NCBI GenBank assembly: GCA_029975965.1
Contig: JARKOV010000065.1
Span: 1 to 7,806 of the forward strand
From: Anaerolinea sp.
GTDB taxonomy: Bacteria; Chloroflexota; Anaerolineae; Anaerolineales; Anaerolineaceae
Length of the DNA: 7,806 nt
Direction of reading: 5' to 3'
A program made the translations under genes and the position numbers. The notes under the pieces were generated by a model. That model was given only the letters and a program-made list of their open reading frames with translations, was not told the DNA's origin and did not search any database. Shown here one piece after another: positions 1-5,748 of the stretch. Numbering within the stretch: the stretch's first letter is position 1; each line of letters begins with the position of its first letter.

Positions 1-984
1 GGGCTGGTGGATTACGACGTGGTGGACGAGAGCAACTTGCAGCGCCAAGTGATTCACGGCACGTCGGACGTCGGCCGTTCCAAGCTCGACTCGGCGGCGG
101 CCACCATCGCCGACCTCAACCCCCACGTGGTGATCGAGAAGTACGCCGTGCCCCTCTCCAGCGATAACGCCCTGGACATCCTGGCGAAGTACGACGTGAT
201 CATCGACGGCACGGACAACTTCCCGACGCGCTACCTGGTCAACGACGCCTGCGTGCTGCTGGGTAAGCCCAACGTGTATGGCAGCGTGTTTCGCTTCGAG
301 GGGCAGTTGAGCGTGTTCTACGCCAGGCAAGGCCCCTGCTACCGCTGCCTGTTCCCCGCGCCGCCGCCCCCCGGCCTGGTGCCGAGCTGCGCGGATGGCG
401 GGGTGCTGGGCGTCCTGCCCGGCACAATCGGCACGCTGCAAGCCACCGAGGCGATCAAGCTGATCGCCGGCATCGGCCAGCCCATGATTGGGCGGCTGCT
501 GCTCTACGATGCCAGCGAGATGTCCTTCGAGACGATCAAACTGCGCAAGAACCCCAACTGTCCGGTCTGCGGCGAGCACCCAACGATCACGCACCTGATC
601 GACTACGAGCAGTTTTGCGGCGTTCCGGCTCACGATCACAGCACTTATGAGGAAGGTCGCACGCCGGTCCGCGCCATCACGGTCGATGAGGTCAAAGCCC
701 GCCTGGACGCGGGCGACGACCTGCTGATCCTGGACGTGCGCGAGCCACAGGAGTGGGAGATCAGCCTGATCGAGGGCGCGCGGCGCATCCCGAAAGGCGA
801 CGTGCTCCGCCACCTGGACGAACTCCCACGCGAACGGGATATTGTCGTCCACTGCCGGACGGGCGTCCGTTCCGCCGACGTGATCCGGGCGCTCCAGGAG
901 CAGGGTTACACCCGGCTGTACAACATGGCGGGCGGGATCAACGCCTGGGCGCGCAAGATCGATCCCAGTCTGCCGGTCTACTGA
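1..984 (+). CDS. moeB: MoeB/ThiF-type sulfur-carrier adenylyltransferase with C-terminal rhodanese domain (5' partial)
   Basis: This enzyme would adenylate the C-terminal glycine of a ubiquitin-like sulfur carrier (MoaD, ThiS or CysO type) in the cytoplasm, and the rhodanese domain could then supply sulfur. The frame is open to the first base and begins G-L-V-D-Y-D-V-V-D, so the N-terminal glycine-rich nucleotide loop lies upstream of the window and the GTG at 7 is internal. By window codon number: NLQRQ with the ATP-contacting Arg at 12-16, the DGTDN metal/nucleotide motif at about 69-73, paired zinc cysteines CYRC (113-116) and CPVC (187-190), and a PSC cysteine at 130 where family members carry the sulfur-relay Cys. 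The rhodanese domain spans about 225-327, with Cys285 in the CRTGVRS active loop. This E1-rhodanese layout is known from MoeZ, MoeBR and MOCS3/Uba4. Which carrier it serves cannot be told, because its upstream neighbours are missing. A bidirectional terminator follows. Confidence 0.93.
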   Translation, partial: GLVDYDVVDESNLQRQVIHGTSDVGRSKLDSAAATIADLNPHVVIEKYAVPLSSDNALDILAKYDVIIDGTDNFPTRYLVNDACVLLGKPNVYGSVFRFEGQLSVFYARQGPCYRCLFPAPPPPGLVPSCADGGVLGVLPGTIGTLQATEAIKLIAGIGQPMIGRLLLYDASEMSFETIKLRKNPNCPVCGEHPTITHLIDYEQFCGVPAHDHSTYEEGRTPVRAITVDEVKARLDAGDDLLILDVREPQEWEISLIEGARRIPKGDVLRHLDELPRERDIVVHCRTGVRSADVIRALQEQGYTRLYNMAGGINAWARKIDPSLPVY

Positions 985-1004
985 TCCGGATCGGGCCGGG
1001 GATC

Positions 1005-1037
1005 AAAAACCGCCGGGAGGCTGCCCCGGCGGTTTTT
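1005..1037. terminator. Bidirectional intrinsic terminator between convergent genes
   Basis: A perfect 13-bp inverted repeat (1005-1017 AAAAACCGCCGGG, 1025-1037 CCCGGCGGTTTTT) encloses a 7-nt loop. The GC core is flanked by A5 and T5, so the transcript has a U-tract in either direction. It lies 20 nt after the moeB stop and 17 nt beyond the stop of the minus-strand protease gene, and so can end both transcripts. Confidence 0.9.
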
Positions 1038-1054
1038 GTTGGACCAATGATCTG

Positions 1055-1864
1055 TTAGGTGGAAGATGCGCCGGTGATCGTCCGGGCTTCATAGGCCCGG
1101 CTGAACATGGGCGTGGCGACGTGAATGATCAGGTCCGCCGTGAAGTGGGCGATCATGGCTGTCTCCAGGCCGTACTGCCAGAACAGCCAGCCGAAGAGCA
1201 GCCCGCCGATCCCGTTGAGGATCAGGGCGCGCGCCACGATGAATCCGGTCAGCGGGGTGATGGCCCCGGTCGCGGGCAGGTGGCCCAGCCCAAAGAGCAG
1301 CGCGGCCAGGACGATCGCCAGCCAGTAGCCGCCTTCGGTGGGCAGCCCGCCCGCCGTGTGCCACACCCGGCTGATCAGCCACGCGAACACGGACATCAGC
1401 AGCAGCCGGATCAGGATTTCCTCCACGATGCCGCCGTAGAACGACGCCAGCAGGCCTTTCCAGGCCGCGATCCGGGTGTCAGCCTTGGCCAGGGCCTCCG
1501 GCAGGCGCGGGGCGAAGATCACCTTTTCGAGCACCATGATCAACGCGCCGACGATCAGCCCCAGGATCACGCACGTGGGGAGCAGGCTGATCAGCGACGG
1601 CGTGACTGTCTGCCCGCTGACCAGGCCATCGATATACGGGGTGCCCAGGCCGACGGCATTGGCCGCCAGCAGGCCAAACCCGGTGGCGATGGCGACCAGG
1701 ATCGCCGATTGCACGACGCTGATCGCGTACAGCGCGGGCCGGGGCAGCGGGGCCTGCGCCACTTTGTCCTTGTTGAGGGACATGGCGTAAGGCATGACGG
1801 CCAGGGCGCCGAACACCCCGGCGGCGAACAGGACCAGGAACGTCATCCACGGATAAGCAGTCAT
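1055..1864 (-). CDS. CPBP family intramembrane metalloprotease homologue (CAAX protease/bacteriocin-processing type)
   Basis: This is a 269-residue, very hydrophobic protein with about six or seven membrane segments, at roughly 7-27, 44-70, 90-112, 137-162, 180-195, 203-230 and 235-250. The three motifs of the CPBP (Abi/CAAX protease) family are present in order: E148-E149-x3-R153 (EEILIR), F191-x3-H195 (FGLGH) and H240-x3-D244 (HFTAD). These are the proposed glutamate and histidine catalytic or metal ligands, so the protein looks active. Family members include the Rce1-type CAAX proteases and bacterial proteins linked to bacteriocin processing or self-immunity. The substrate here is unknown. 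The start is supported by a purine-rich Shine-Dalgarno (GAGGGGG, complement of 1873-1879) 8 nt upstream of the ATG. It begins 43 nt after the stop of the winged-helix regulator with no terminator between, so the two are probably co-transcribed and the regulator may control this protein's level. It ends at the shared bidirectional terminator. Confidence 0.88.
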   Translation of the reverse strand: MTAYPWMTFLVLFAAGVFGALAVMPYAMSLNKDKVAQAPLPRPALYAISVVQSAILVAIATGFGLLAANAVGLGTPYIDGLVSGQTVTPSLISLLPTCVILGLIVGALIMVLEKVIFAPRLPEALAKADTRIAAWKGLLASFYGGIVEEILIRLLLMSVFAWLISRVWHTAGGLPTEGGYWLAIVLAALLFGLGHLPATGAITPLTGFIVARALILNGIGGLLFGWLFWQYGLETAMIAHFTADLIIHVATPMFSRAYEARTITGASST

Positions 1865-1907
1865 TGTAGGTTCCCCCTCTTCAGTCAGGTCACCCGATCT
1901 GGCCGGG

Positions 1908-2444
1908 TCATTCCCTTCCAGATGGAAGCAGAATCATCGACAGGTTCATTCGTTTGCGCTGCGGCGTGGGCTGGTGCTCCAGGTAGGGCAGCAGCAAATC
2001 CCGCAGTCCTTCCTGCAAGGCGGCCAGCTCTTCCGCGCTCAGGTAGAGCGGCGCGGTGGAAAAGCCCAGGCCGTCCGTATCGCGTAGGGGCTCGGGGTTG
2101 CGGTTCAGGTATGCCGCGAAATCCCCTAGCAGCCCGGCGGTAAAGGTTGTGAAGTATTGCATCAGGTCTTCAGGTGTTGCCCGCGCTAAATCCTCCTGGT
2201 TCAGGACGGCGTTACTTATCTTCAGGCTGTAGACCCGTTCCGTGGCGCCGCGCACCTGGCGCTGGCTGACGATCTCCAGCAGGTTCCCCTGGGCCATCTT
2301 GTTGATGTGCCGGTACAGGGTGGCCTGGGGGATGTCCGGGAGCCGGGCGGCGATCTGCTGCGCCGTCAGGTGTTCCATGCCAAGCGCCATGAGGATGCGC
2401 ATCCGGATCGGGTGGAGGATGAGTTCGGCCCTTGAATCGATCAT
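1908..2444 (-). CDS. ArsR-like winged helix-turn-helix transcriptional regulator
   Basis: This is a 178-residue cytoplasmic DNA-binding protein. Residues 5-75 form a winged-helix domain: HPIRMRILMAL is the typical first helix of ArsR/HTH_20-type regulators, LTAQQIAARLPDIPQATLYR (27-46) is the helix-turn-recognition helix, and the wing lies near 62-75 (RQVRGATERVYSL). Residues 85-178 are a mostly helical C-terminal part with the pattern YLSAEELAALQEGLRDLL, likely used for dimerisation or ligand sensing. I see no cysteine metal site; the protein contains no cysteine, so a metal-thiolate ArsR sensor is unlikely. It is the first gene of a two-gene minus-strand unit with the CPBP protease homologue. 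Its own promoter contains a perfect palindrome between the -35 and -10 boxes, so autorepression is the simplest inference. The ligand is unknown. Confidence 0.88.
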   Translation of the reverse strand: MIDSRAELILHPIRMRILMALGMEHLTAQQIAARLPDIPQATLYRHINKMAQGNLLEIVSQRQVRGATERVYSLKISNAVLNQEDLARATPEDLMQYFTTFTAGLLGDFAAYLNRNPEPLRDTDGLGFSTAPLYLSAEELAALQEGLRDLLLPYLEHQPTPQRKRMNLSMILLPSGRE

Positions 2445-2458
2445 CGTCCATTCTCACT

Positions 2459-2466
2459 TTTGATAA
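2459..2466 (+). promoter_or_regulatory. Third operator half-site TTTGATAA
   Basis: This is an exact copy of the 8-bp half-site of the palindrome at 2481-2498 (also at 2490-2497, and inverted at 2482-2489). It sits just downstream of the predicted transcription start and about 15 nt before the regulator ATG. A degenerate copy, TGATTAT, lies at 2474-2480. The cluster suggests that more than one dimer covers the -35 to +10 region. Confidence 0.6.
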
Positions 2467-2475
2467 CCAAAAATG

Positions 2476-2503
2476 ATTATATTATCAAATTTGATAATGT
2501 CAA
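2476..2503 (-). promoter_or_regulatory. Consensus sigma-70-type promoter of the regulator-protease unit
   Basis: Read on the minus strand, TTGACA (complement of 2498-2503) is followed by a 16-bp spacer and TATAAT (complement of 2476-2481). Both hexamers match the consensus at 6/6, which is rare in real promoters and predicts strong basal activity. Transcription should start near 2468-2470, giving a leader of about 25 nt before the ATG at 2444. The spacer is a palindrome, described separately. A near-perfect promoter blocked by its own operator is typical of tightly repressed autoregulated genes. Confidence 0.85.
2481..2498. promoter_or_regulatory. 18-bp perfect palindrome, probable operator of the winged-helix regulator
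   Basis: ATTATCAAATTTGATAAT reads the same on both strands. Its inner 16 bp are exactly the promoter spacer, and its outer bases overlap the last base of each hexamer. A dimer bound here would shut out RNA polymerase. The site is AT-only at its edges in an otherwise GC-rich region. The half-site is TTTGATAA. That the neighbouring winged-helix protein is the binder is an inference from position. Confidence 0.8.
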
Positions 2504-2600
2504 GGCCCGGCGGGTCGATCCATTTGTTGGGCGCGGGTTGGGTCCGTGACGAGTGTCGCGCGAGAATTGTTGTTTGACAGTGGGAGGCCGCGCAAAGGCA

Positions 2601-2609
2601 TGGTATTTT
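2601..2609 (+). promoter_or_regulatory. Possible extended -10 promoter for the CoA-transferase gene
   Basis: TGGTATTTT matches the extended -10 pattern TGnTATAAT with 4/6 in the hexamer. A TTGACA at 2574-2579 is present, but its 24-bp spacing is too long for a standard -35 partner. The TTTGATAA half-site does not occur between 2500 and 2672, so this gene shows no sign of sharing the divergent operator. This is a weak call. Confidence 0.3.
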
Positions 2610-2658
2610 AAGAGCAGTGACCACGAGCAGACCGGGCGAGGGCGTGTGCCTTGCCTAT

Positions 2659-2662
2659 GGAG
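2659..2662 (+). promoter_or_regulatory. Shine-Dalgarno GGAG that sets the CoA-transferase start
   Basis: GGAG lies 10 nt before the ATG at 2673. The reading frame is open back to 2553, but the 40 extra residues resemble no part of the family. Starting at 2673 gives the usual family N-terminus (MSKDRKAKIVSPEEAV) and length. Confidence 0.65.
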
Positions 2663-2672
2663 TGTAATTTGC

Positions 2673-3974
2673 ATGAGCAAGGATAGAAAAGCGAAGATCG
2701 TCTCCCCCGAAGAAGCGGTCAGCCACGTCCAAACTGGCGACCGCGTCTTCATGACCGGCAACTGCTCGGTTCCCCAGAAGCTGCTGGCTGCCCTGGTCGA
2801 GCGCACGAAGACGATCAGCGATGTTGAGCTGGTGCAGCTCCTGGCGATCAGTGATGTCGATTACGTCAGTCCGGAGCTGATCGGCCACCTGCGGGTCAAT
2901 GCCATGTTCATCAGCGGCAACGTGCGGGATGCCGTCAACGATGGCCGGGGCGACTTCACGCCAATCCTGCTCTCCGACGTGCCCCGCCTGTTCCGCCGCC
3001 GCGAGCAGTTCCCGATCAACGTCGCGCTGGTTCACCTCAGCCCGCCCGACATGCATGGTTACTGCTCGTTTGGGGTGGAAGTGGGCCTGACCAAGACCGG
3101 GGCGGAGGTCGCCGATCTGGTGATCGCCGAAGTCAACGCCCAGATGCCGCGCGCCCTGGGGGACAGCGTGATCCACATCGATGACGTGGACTACATCGTC
3201 GAAGTGGACTATCCCGTGCCTGAAGTCCAGATGACGGACGCCAACCCGCTCCAGCAGGAGATCGCCAAACACATCGTCGATCTGATCCCGGACGGGGCCA
3301 CCCTCCAGACCGGGATCGGCGCGGTGCCGGACGCCGTGCTGCGCCTGCTGCACAACCACCGCGACCTGGGGGTGCATACCGAGCTGTTCTCCGACGGCGT
3401 GATCGATCTGGTCGAGCGCGGGGTGATCAACTGCCGGGCCAAGACCCTGCACCCCGGCAAGATCGTGGCCGGGTTCGTGCTGGGGACGCAGTACCTCTAC
3501 AACTTCATCAATGACAATCCTCTGTGCGAGTTCCATCCCACCGAGTACGTCAACAACCCGTATATCATCAGCCAGAACGCCAAAATGGTGGCGATCAACA
3601 GCGCCCTGGAGGTCGACCTGACCGGCCAGGTCTGCGCGGACAGTATCGGCCACCGCTTCTACAGCGGGGTGGGCGGCCAGCTCGATTTCATCCGGGGCGC
3701 GGGGCGTTCCGAGGGCGGCGTGCCGATCATCGCCCTGCCTTCCACGGCGCGGGATGACACCGTGAGTCGCATTGTCCCGGAGCTGAAGCCCGGCGCGGGA
3801 GTCACGACCGGCCGCAACGACGTGCACTGGGTTGTGACCGAGTTCGGCGCGGCCAATCTGTTTGGCGTGACGGTGCGGGAGCGGGCCAGACGGCTGATCC
3901 AGATCGCTCATCCCAAATTCCGGGAGGAGTTGGCCCGTGTGGCATACGAGCGTTATCACGTCAACGTCGGGTGA
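2673..3974 (+). CDS. Acetyl-CoA hydrolase / 4-hydroxybutyrate CoA-transferase family protein
   Basis: This is a 433-residue cytoplasmic enzyme of the family that moves CoA between acyl groups (acetyl-CoA plus a carboxylic acid) or hydrolyses acetyl-CoA. The N-terminal CoA-transferase domain covers roughly 5-190 and includes the NVALVHLSPPDMHGYCSFGV stretch. The C-terminal AcetylCoA_hyd_C-type domain covers roughly 265-420. Motifs seen are GIGAVPDAV (214-222, CoA-binding glycine loop), TELFSDG with Glu237 at the position of the catalytic glutamate that forms the glutamyl-CoA intermediate in 4-hydroxybutyrate CoA-transferases, GGQLDFIRGA (334-343), and the terminal VTTGRNDVHWVVTEFGAANL segment. 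Length and motifs fit the family, and the gene looks intact. The acyl substrate cannot be read from the sequence. The neighbours give no pathway: the upstream genes are divergent and the downstream zinc-ribbon gene converges with a 21-nt gap, so it appears to be monocistronic. Confidence 0.92.
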   Translation: MSKDRKAKIVSPEEAVSHVQTGDRVFMTGNCSVPQKLLAALVERTKTISDVELVQLLAISDVDYVSPELIGHLRVNAMFISGNVRDAVNDGRGDFTPILLSDVPRLFRRREQFPINVALVHLSPPDMHGYCSFGVEVGLTKTGAEVADLVIAEVNAQMPRALGDSVIHIDDVDYIVEVDYPVPEVQMTDANPLQQEIAKHIVDLIPDGATLQTGIGAVPDAVLRLLHNHRDLGVHTELFSDGVIDLVERGVINCRAKTLHPGKIVAGFVLGTQYLYNFINDNPLCEFHPTEYVNNPYIISQNAKMVAINSALEVDLTGQVCADSIGHRFYSGVGGQLDFIRGAGRSEGGVPIIALPSTARDDTVSRIVPELKPGAGVTTGRNDVHWVVTEFGAANLFGVTVRERARRLIQIAHPKFREELARVAYERYHVNVG

Positions 3975-3995
3975 TCTGGCGGACTTTTCGCCCGG

Positions 3996-4193
3996 TTAGG
4001 CGGGAACCGGCCGGTTGGCCGGAAACAGGACGACCTCGCTGAGGGTGGAGTGGCAGTGAGGGCAGGTCCACAGGTGAATCACCGGGGGCAGATTGTGGGC
4101 GGCGGCGACGGCCTGCGGCCAATGCTGCACGCCGCTGTGGGTGAAGCGGCCGCGCTTGCCGCAGCTTGGGCAGGTGGCTTCCTTCTGGCGCAT
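3996..4193 (-). CDS. Small zinc-ribbon protein, unknown function
   Basis: This is a 65-residue protein with two knuckles, CPSC (residues 8-11, followed by GKRGRFTHSG) and CPHC (residues 44-47, in LWTCPHCHST), the arrangement of a four-cysteine zinc ribbon. His48 follows directly on the second knuckle. No catalytic domain is attached and no membrane segment is visible, so it may be a nucleic-acid- or protein-binding accessory, but no specific role can be given. The start is well fixed by a very strong Shine-Dalgarno (AGGAGAGGAG, complement of 4201-4210) 7 nt before the ATG. A longer overlapping frame on the same strand (4263-3961) has low-complexity Pro/Arg-rich sequence and is a shadow. The gene converges on the CoA-transferase gene, whose stop is 21 nt away, with no clear intrinsic terminator between them. 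Confidence 0.78.
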   Translation of the reverse strand: MRQKEATCPSCGKRGRFTHSGVQHWPQAVAAAHNLPPVIHLWTCPHCHSTLSEVVLFPANRPVPA

Positions 4194-4200
4194 GGTCGGT

Positions 4201-4210
4201 CTCCTCTCCT
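4201..4210 (-). promoter_or_regulatory. Strong Shine-Dalgarno of the zinc-ribbon gene
   Basis: On the minus strand AGGAGAGGAG carries two overlapping anti-16S matches, with 7 nt to the ATG at 4193. It decides the start codon and suggests efficient translation. A possible -10 box, TATGCT (complement of 4220-4225), lies just upstream, without a convincing -35. Confidence 0.7.
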
Positions 4211-4315
4211 GACTGTCTCAGCATACCGGGGGTAGGGGATGGACCGCTGGACGGCTGGCGCACCCTTGGCCGCCGCTTGCTCTACGCTCCCGCTGCTATG
4301 AACCTGACGTTCGCC

Positions 4316-4352
4316 GGGCCGGTTGGGTTCCCTTGAGCCTGGCCCGGTTGGG
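4316..4352 (+). repeat. Short imperfect direct repeat upstream of the esterase promoter
   Basis: GGGCCGGTTGGG (4316-4327) is repeated 25 nt later as GGCCCGGTTGGG (4341-4352), with one base changed. It lies in the 207-nt gap between the zinc-ribbon and esterase genes, just upstream of the esterase promoter. It could be a regulator site or chance in GC-rich DNA. Confidence 0.35.
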
Positions 4353-4386
4353 ATTTCGGGTGGATTTGCGCCGATGCTGGATGCAC

Positions 4387-4392
4387 TATAAT
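4387..4392 (+). promoter_or_regulatory. -10 box (TATAAT) 8 bp before the esterase ATG; probable leaderless mRNA
   Basis: A perfect TATAAT ends 8 bp before the ATG at 4401. The usual 6-8 nt to the start point puts transcription start at about 4399-4401, that is, at the start codon itself. No Shine-Dalgarno lies in the intervening GTGGCCTT. The -35 is poor (TTTGCG at 4365-4370, 16-bp spacer). Confidence 0.65.
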
Positions 4393-4400
4393 GTGGCCTT

Positions 4401-5402
4401 ATGAAAGCACAACGAATCCTCTTTCTCTGCCTGATCGTGATGGTGAGCGCTTTTCTGGCGGCCGGTTGCGAGCCGTTGGTGCCGACGCCAACGGCCCAGG
4501 TGATCGTGATCACGGCTACCCCCAGTCCGGGGCCGACGATCACGCCCACGCCGACCCTGACTCCCACGCCGGACGTGACCGATACTCCGACTCCGACCGC
4601 GTCGCCCACGGAGCCTGTTTGCACCGAAACCGAGGGGCAGATCATCGTCTTCGACACGTTCCAGAGCCAGATCGCCGGGCGAAACATGCCCTATCGGGTC
4701 TACGTGCCGCCCTGTTACTTCCAGATGCAGCGGCGTTATCCGGTGGTCTACCTGCTGCACGGCGCGTCCAACGATGACACCCACTGGCAGGACGTGGGCT
4801 TGCTGGATACCCTCAACCGGGGGCTGGCCCTCGAACTCTACCCGCCGATGGTGGTGGTGCTTCCCTATGGGGCATACCTGCTGCCCGACAACAGCTACCC
4901 GCCCGATCCCTCCATGGAGACTTATCTGCTGAGGGAGTTGATCCCGCGCGTGGAGCAGGATTTCTGCGTGTGGCGGGATCGCGCTCACCGTGCCATTGGC
5001 GGCATCAGTCGGGGCGGCTTCTGGGCGTTGAGCATCGCCATGCGCAACCCGGATTTGTTCGGCGCGGTGGGCGGGCACAGCCCGGCCCTGGATACGGACA
5101 TCACGCCGGACGCCTTCAACCCGATCGACCTGGCCCTGACCGCGCCGTTCCTGAACACCCTGCGCATCTACCTGGACAACGCGGCCAGCGATCCGGTCCG
5201 TCCGGAAGTCGAGCTGCTCAGCAACCATCTGGTTGGGCGCCAGATTCCGCACCAGTACGTGATCAACCCACTGGGCGACCACGACGACGATTACTGGCGC
5301 GCCCACGCCGCCGACTATCTGGCGTTTTACGGCGGCACGGCCGCCGAGGGCTGGCCGCGCAGCGCGGCTGACCTGCCGAGCTGCCTGGAGCCAAGCCCTT
5401 AG
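4401..5402 (+). CDS. Secreted lipoprotein esterase, alpha/beta-hydrolase (esterase D / PF00756-like)
   Basis: This is a 333-residue exported protein. Residues 1-22 are a lipoprotein signal peptide: a basic MKAQR start, a hydrophobic core, and the lipobox LAAGC with Cys23 as the lipid-attachment site. Residues about 28-72 are a Thr/Pro-rich linker of repeated T-P units, which holds the domain away from the membrane. Residues about 75-315 are an alpha/beta-hydrolase of the putative-esterase family: YPVVYLLHGASNDD (113-126, oxyanion region), the nucleophile elbow GGISRGG with Ser203, a probable acid at Asp259 or Asp264 (YLDNAASD), and the catalytic His294 in GDHDDDYW. The natural ester is unknown; relatives include feruloyl and acetylxylan esterases, S-formylglutathione hydrolase and mycolyltransferases. 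Cys74, Cys105, Cys189 and Cys328 could form disulfides outside the cell. The start is chosen for the complete signal peptide, although there is no Shine-Dalgarno. It appears to be monocistronic. Confidence 0.9.
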   Translation: MKAQRILFLCLIVMVSAFLAAGCEPLVPTPTAQVIVITATPSPGPTITPTPTLTPTPDVTDTPTPTASPTEPVCTETEGQIIVFDTFQSQIAGRNMPYRVYVPPCYFQMQRRYPVVYLLHGASNDDTHWQDVGLLDTLNRGLALELYPPMVVVLPYGAYLLPDNSYPPDPSMETYLLRELIPRVEQDFCVWRDRAHRAIGGISRGGFWALSIAMRNPDLFGAVGGHSPALDTDITPDAFNPIDLALTAPFLNTLRIYLDNAASDPVRPEVELLSNHLVGRQIPHQYVINPLGDHDDDYWRAHAADYLAFYGGTAAEGWPRSAADLPSCLEPSP

Positions 5403-5417
5403 CGAGGCGTCTCGAAT

Positions 5418-5456
5418 CCGCTGCCTTTTCGGTTTGCGCGGCCGGAAGGGCAGCGG
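5418..5456 (+). terminator. Long hairpin after the esterase stop, probable terminator without U-tract
   Basis: CCGCTGCC (5418-5425) pairs perfectly with GGCAGCGG (5449-5456). The stem continues inward through 5432/5442 with two G-T wobbles, giving about 15 bp and a 9-nt loop. It starts 15 nt after the esterase stop and before the rRNA promoters, where a terminator is expected. No T-run follows, so termination would be non-canonical or factor-assisted. Confidence 0.5.
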
Positions 5457-5495
5457 CCGGGAGAAAGTTCGTGCCGTCTGATTCGAAAATGGCCC

Positions 5496-5524
5496 TTGAC
5501 GGAGCCACCCGCGCTGAGTATGAT
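5496..5524 (+). promoter_or_regulatory. rRNA promoter P1
   Basis: TTGACG (5496-5501, 5/6) and TATGAT (5519-5524, 5/6) are separated by an optimal 17-bp spacer. Transcription should begin near 5531. It is the upstream member of a tandem pair aimed at the 23S gene. Confidence 0.8.
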
Positions 5525-5622
5525 GTTGCTCCGTCGATAGTTACCCTGGCCTGAACCTGCCCGCCCCGAAACGGGGTGATGAAAACCGAGAGAAGAATAT
5601 CGAGCAGGTTTAAAAATCCACC

Positions 5623-5651
5623 TTGACACTGAGCAAGCTCTGGAGTACACT
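5623..5651 (+). promoter_or_regulatory. rRNA promoter P2
   Basis: TTGACA (5623-5628, 6/6) and TACACT (5646-5651, 4/6) have a 17-bp spacer. The A/T-rich tract GGTTTAAAAATCC just upstream could act as an UP element. The start is expected near 5658, leaving a leader of about 320 nt before the 23S. Tandem promoters are usual for rRNA genes. Confidence 0.75.
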
Positions 5652-5675
5652 AAACAGGCCTTGAGGGAGAAACAA

Positions 5676-5686
5676 CACTTTGACCA
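5676..5686 (+). promoter_or_regulatory. boxA-like antitermination site
   Basis: CACTTTGACCA matches the E. coli rrn boxA core CTCTTTAACAA at 8 of 11 positions. It lies about 18 nt after the predicted P2 start, ahead of the leader hairpins, where a NusB/S10 loading site would be useful. No boxB or boxC was identified. Confidence 0.4.
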
Positions 5687-5722
5687 ATAGCCGTAACGAG
5701 ACGACCTGAATACAAAGTAGCG

Positions 5723-5742
5723 CATGACGCATTGGCGTGATG
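5723..5742 (+). other. Leader stem-loop 1
   Basis: CATGACGC (5723-5730) pairs with GCGTGATG (5735-5742) around a 4-nt ATTG loop, with one G-G mismatch. It lies in the leader of the 23S transcript. The 9-mer GGCGTGATG recurs at 5755-5763 inside the next hairpin, so the two stems share sequence. Confidence 0.5.
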
Positions 5743-5748
5743 AATAAT

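Noticed and set aside
1121..2143. Plus-strand 340-codon open frame across the protease and regulator genes
   Set aside because: It is a Gln/Arg/Gly/Pro-rich shadow. The minus-strand genes have clear motifs, Shine-Dalgarno sites and a promoter.
2553..2672. Upstream extension of the CoA-transferase frame to 2553
   Set aside because: The 40 residues do not fit the family N-terminus, and the GGAG-supported ATG at 2673 gives the normal length.
2655..3959. Minus-strand 434-codon open frame opposite the CoA-transferase gene
   Set aside because: It is a mirror of a GC-rich coding strand, rich in His/Asp/Val/Gly without any domain. The plus-strand protein has all family motifs.
4005..4022. 12-bp palindrome AACCGGCCGGTT and a CCGGCC/GGCCGG stem near the convergent stops
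   Set aside because: It lies within the last codons of the zinc-ribbon gene, has no T-run and is simple GC-rich sequence, so it is too weak to call a terminator.
5554..5610. Inverted repeat AACCTGC (5554-5560) / GCAGGTT (5604-5610) between P1 and P2, with a CCCCG-AAA-CGGGG hairpin inside
   Set aside because: The outer stem is short and distant and the inner loop has only 3 nt. It may fold in P1 transcripts, but the evidence is too thin for a separate feature.
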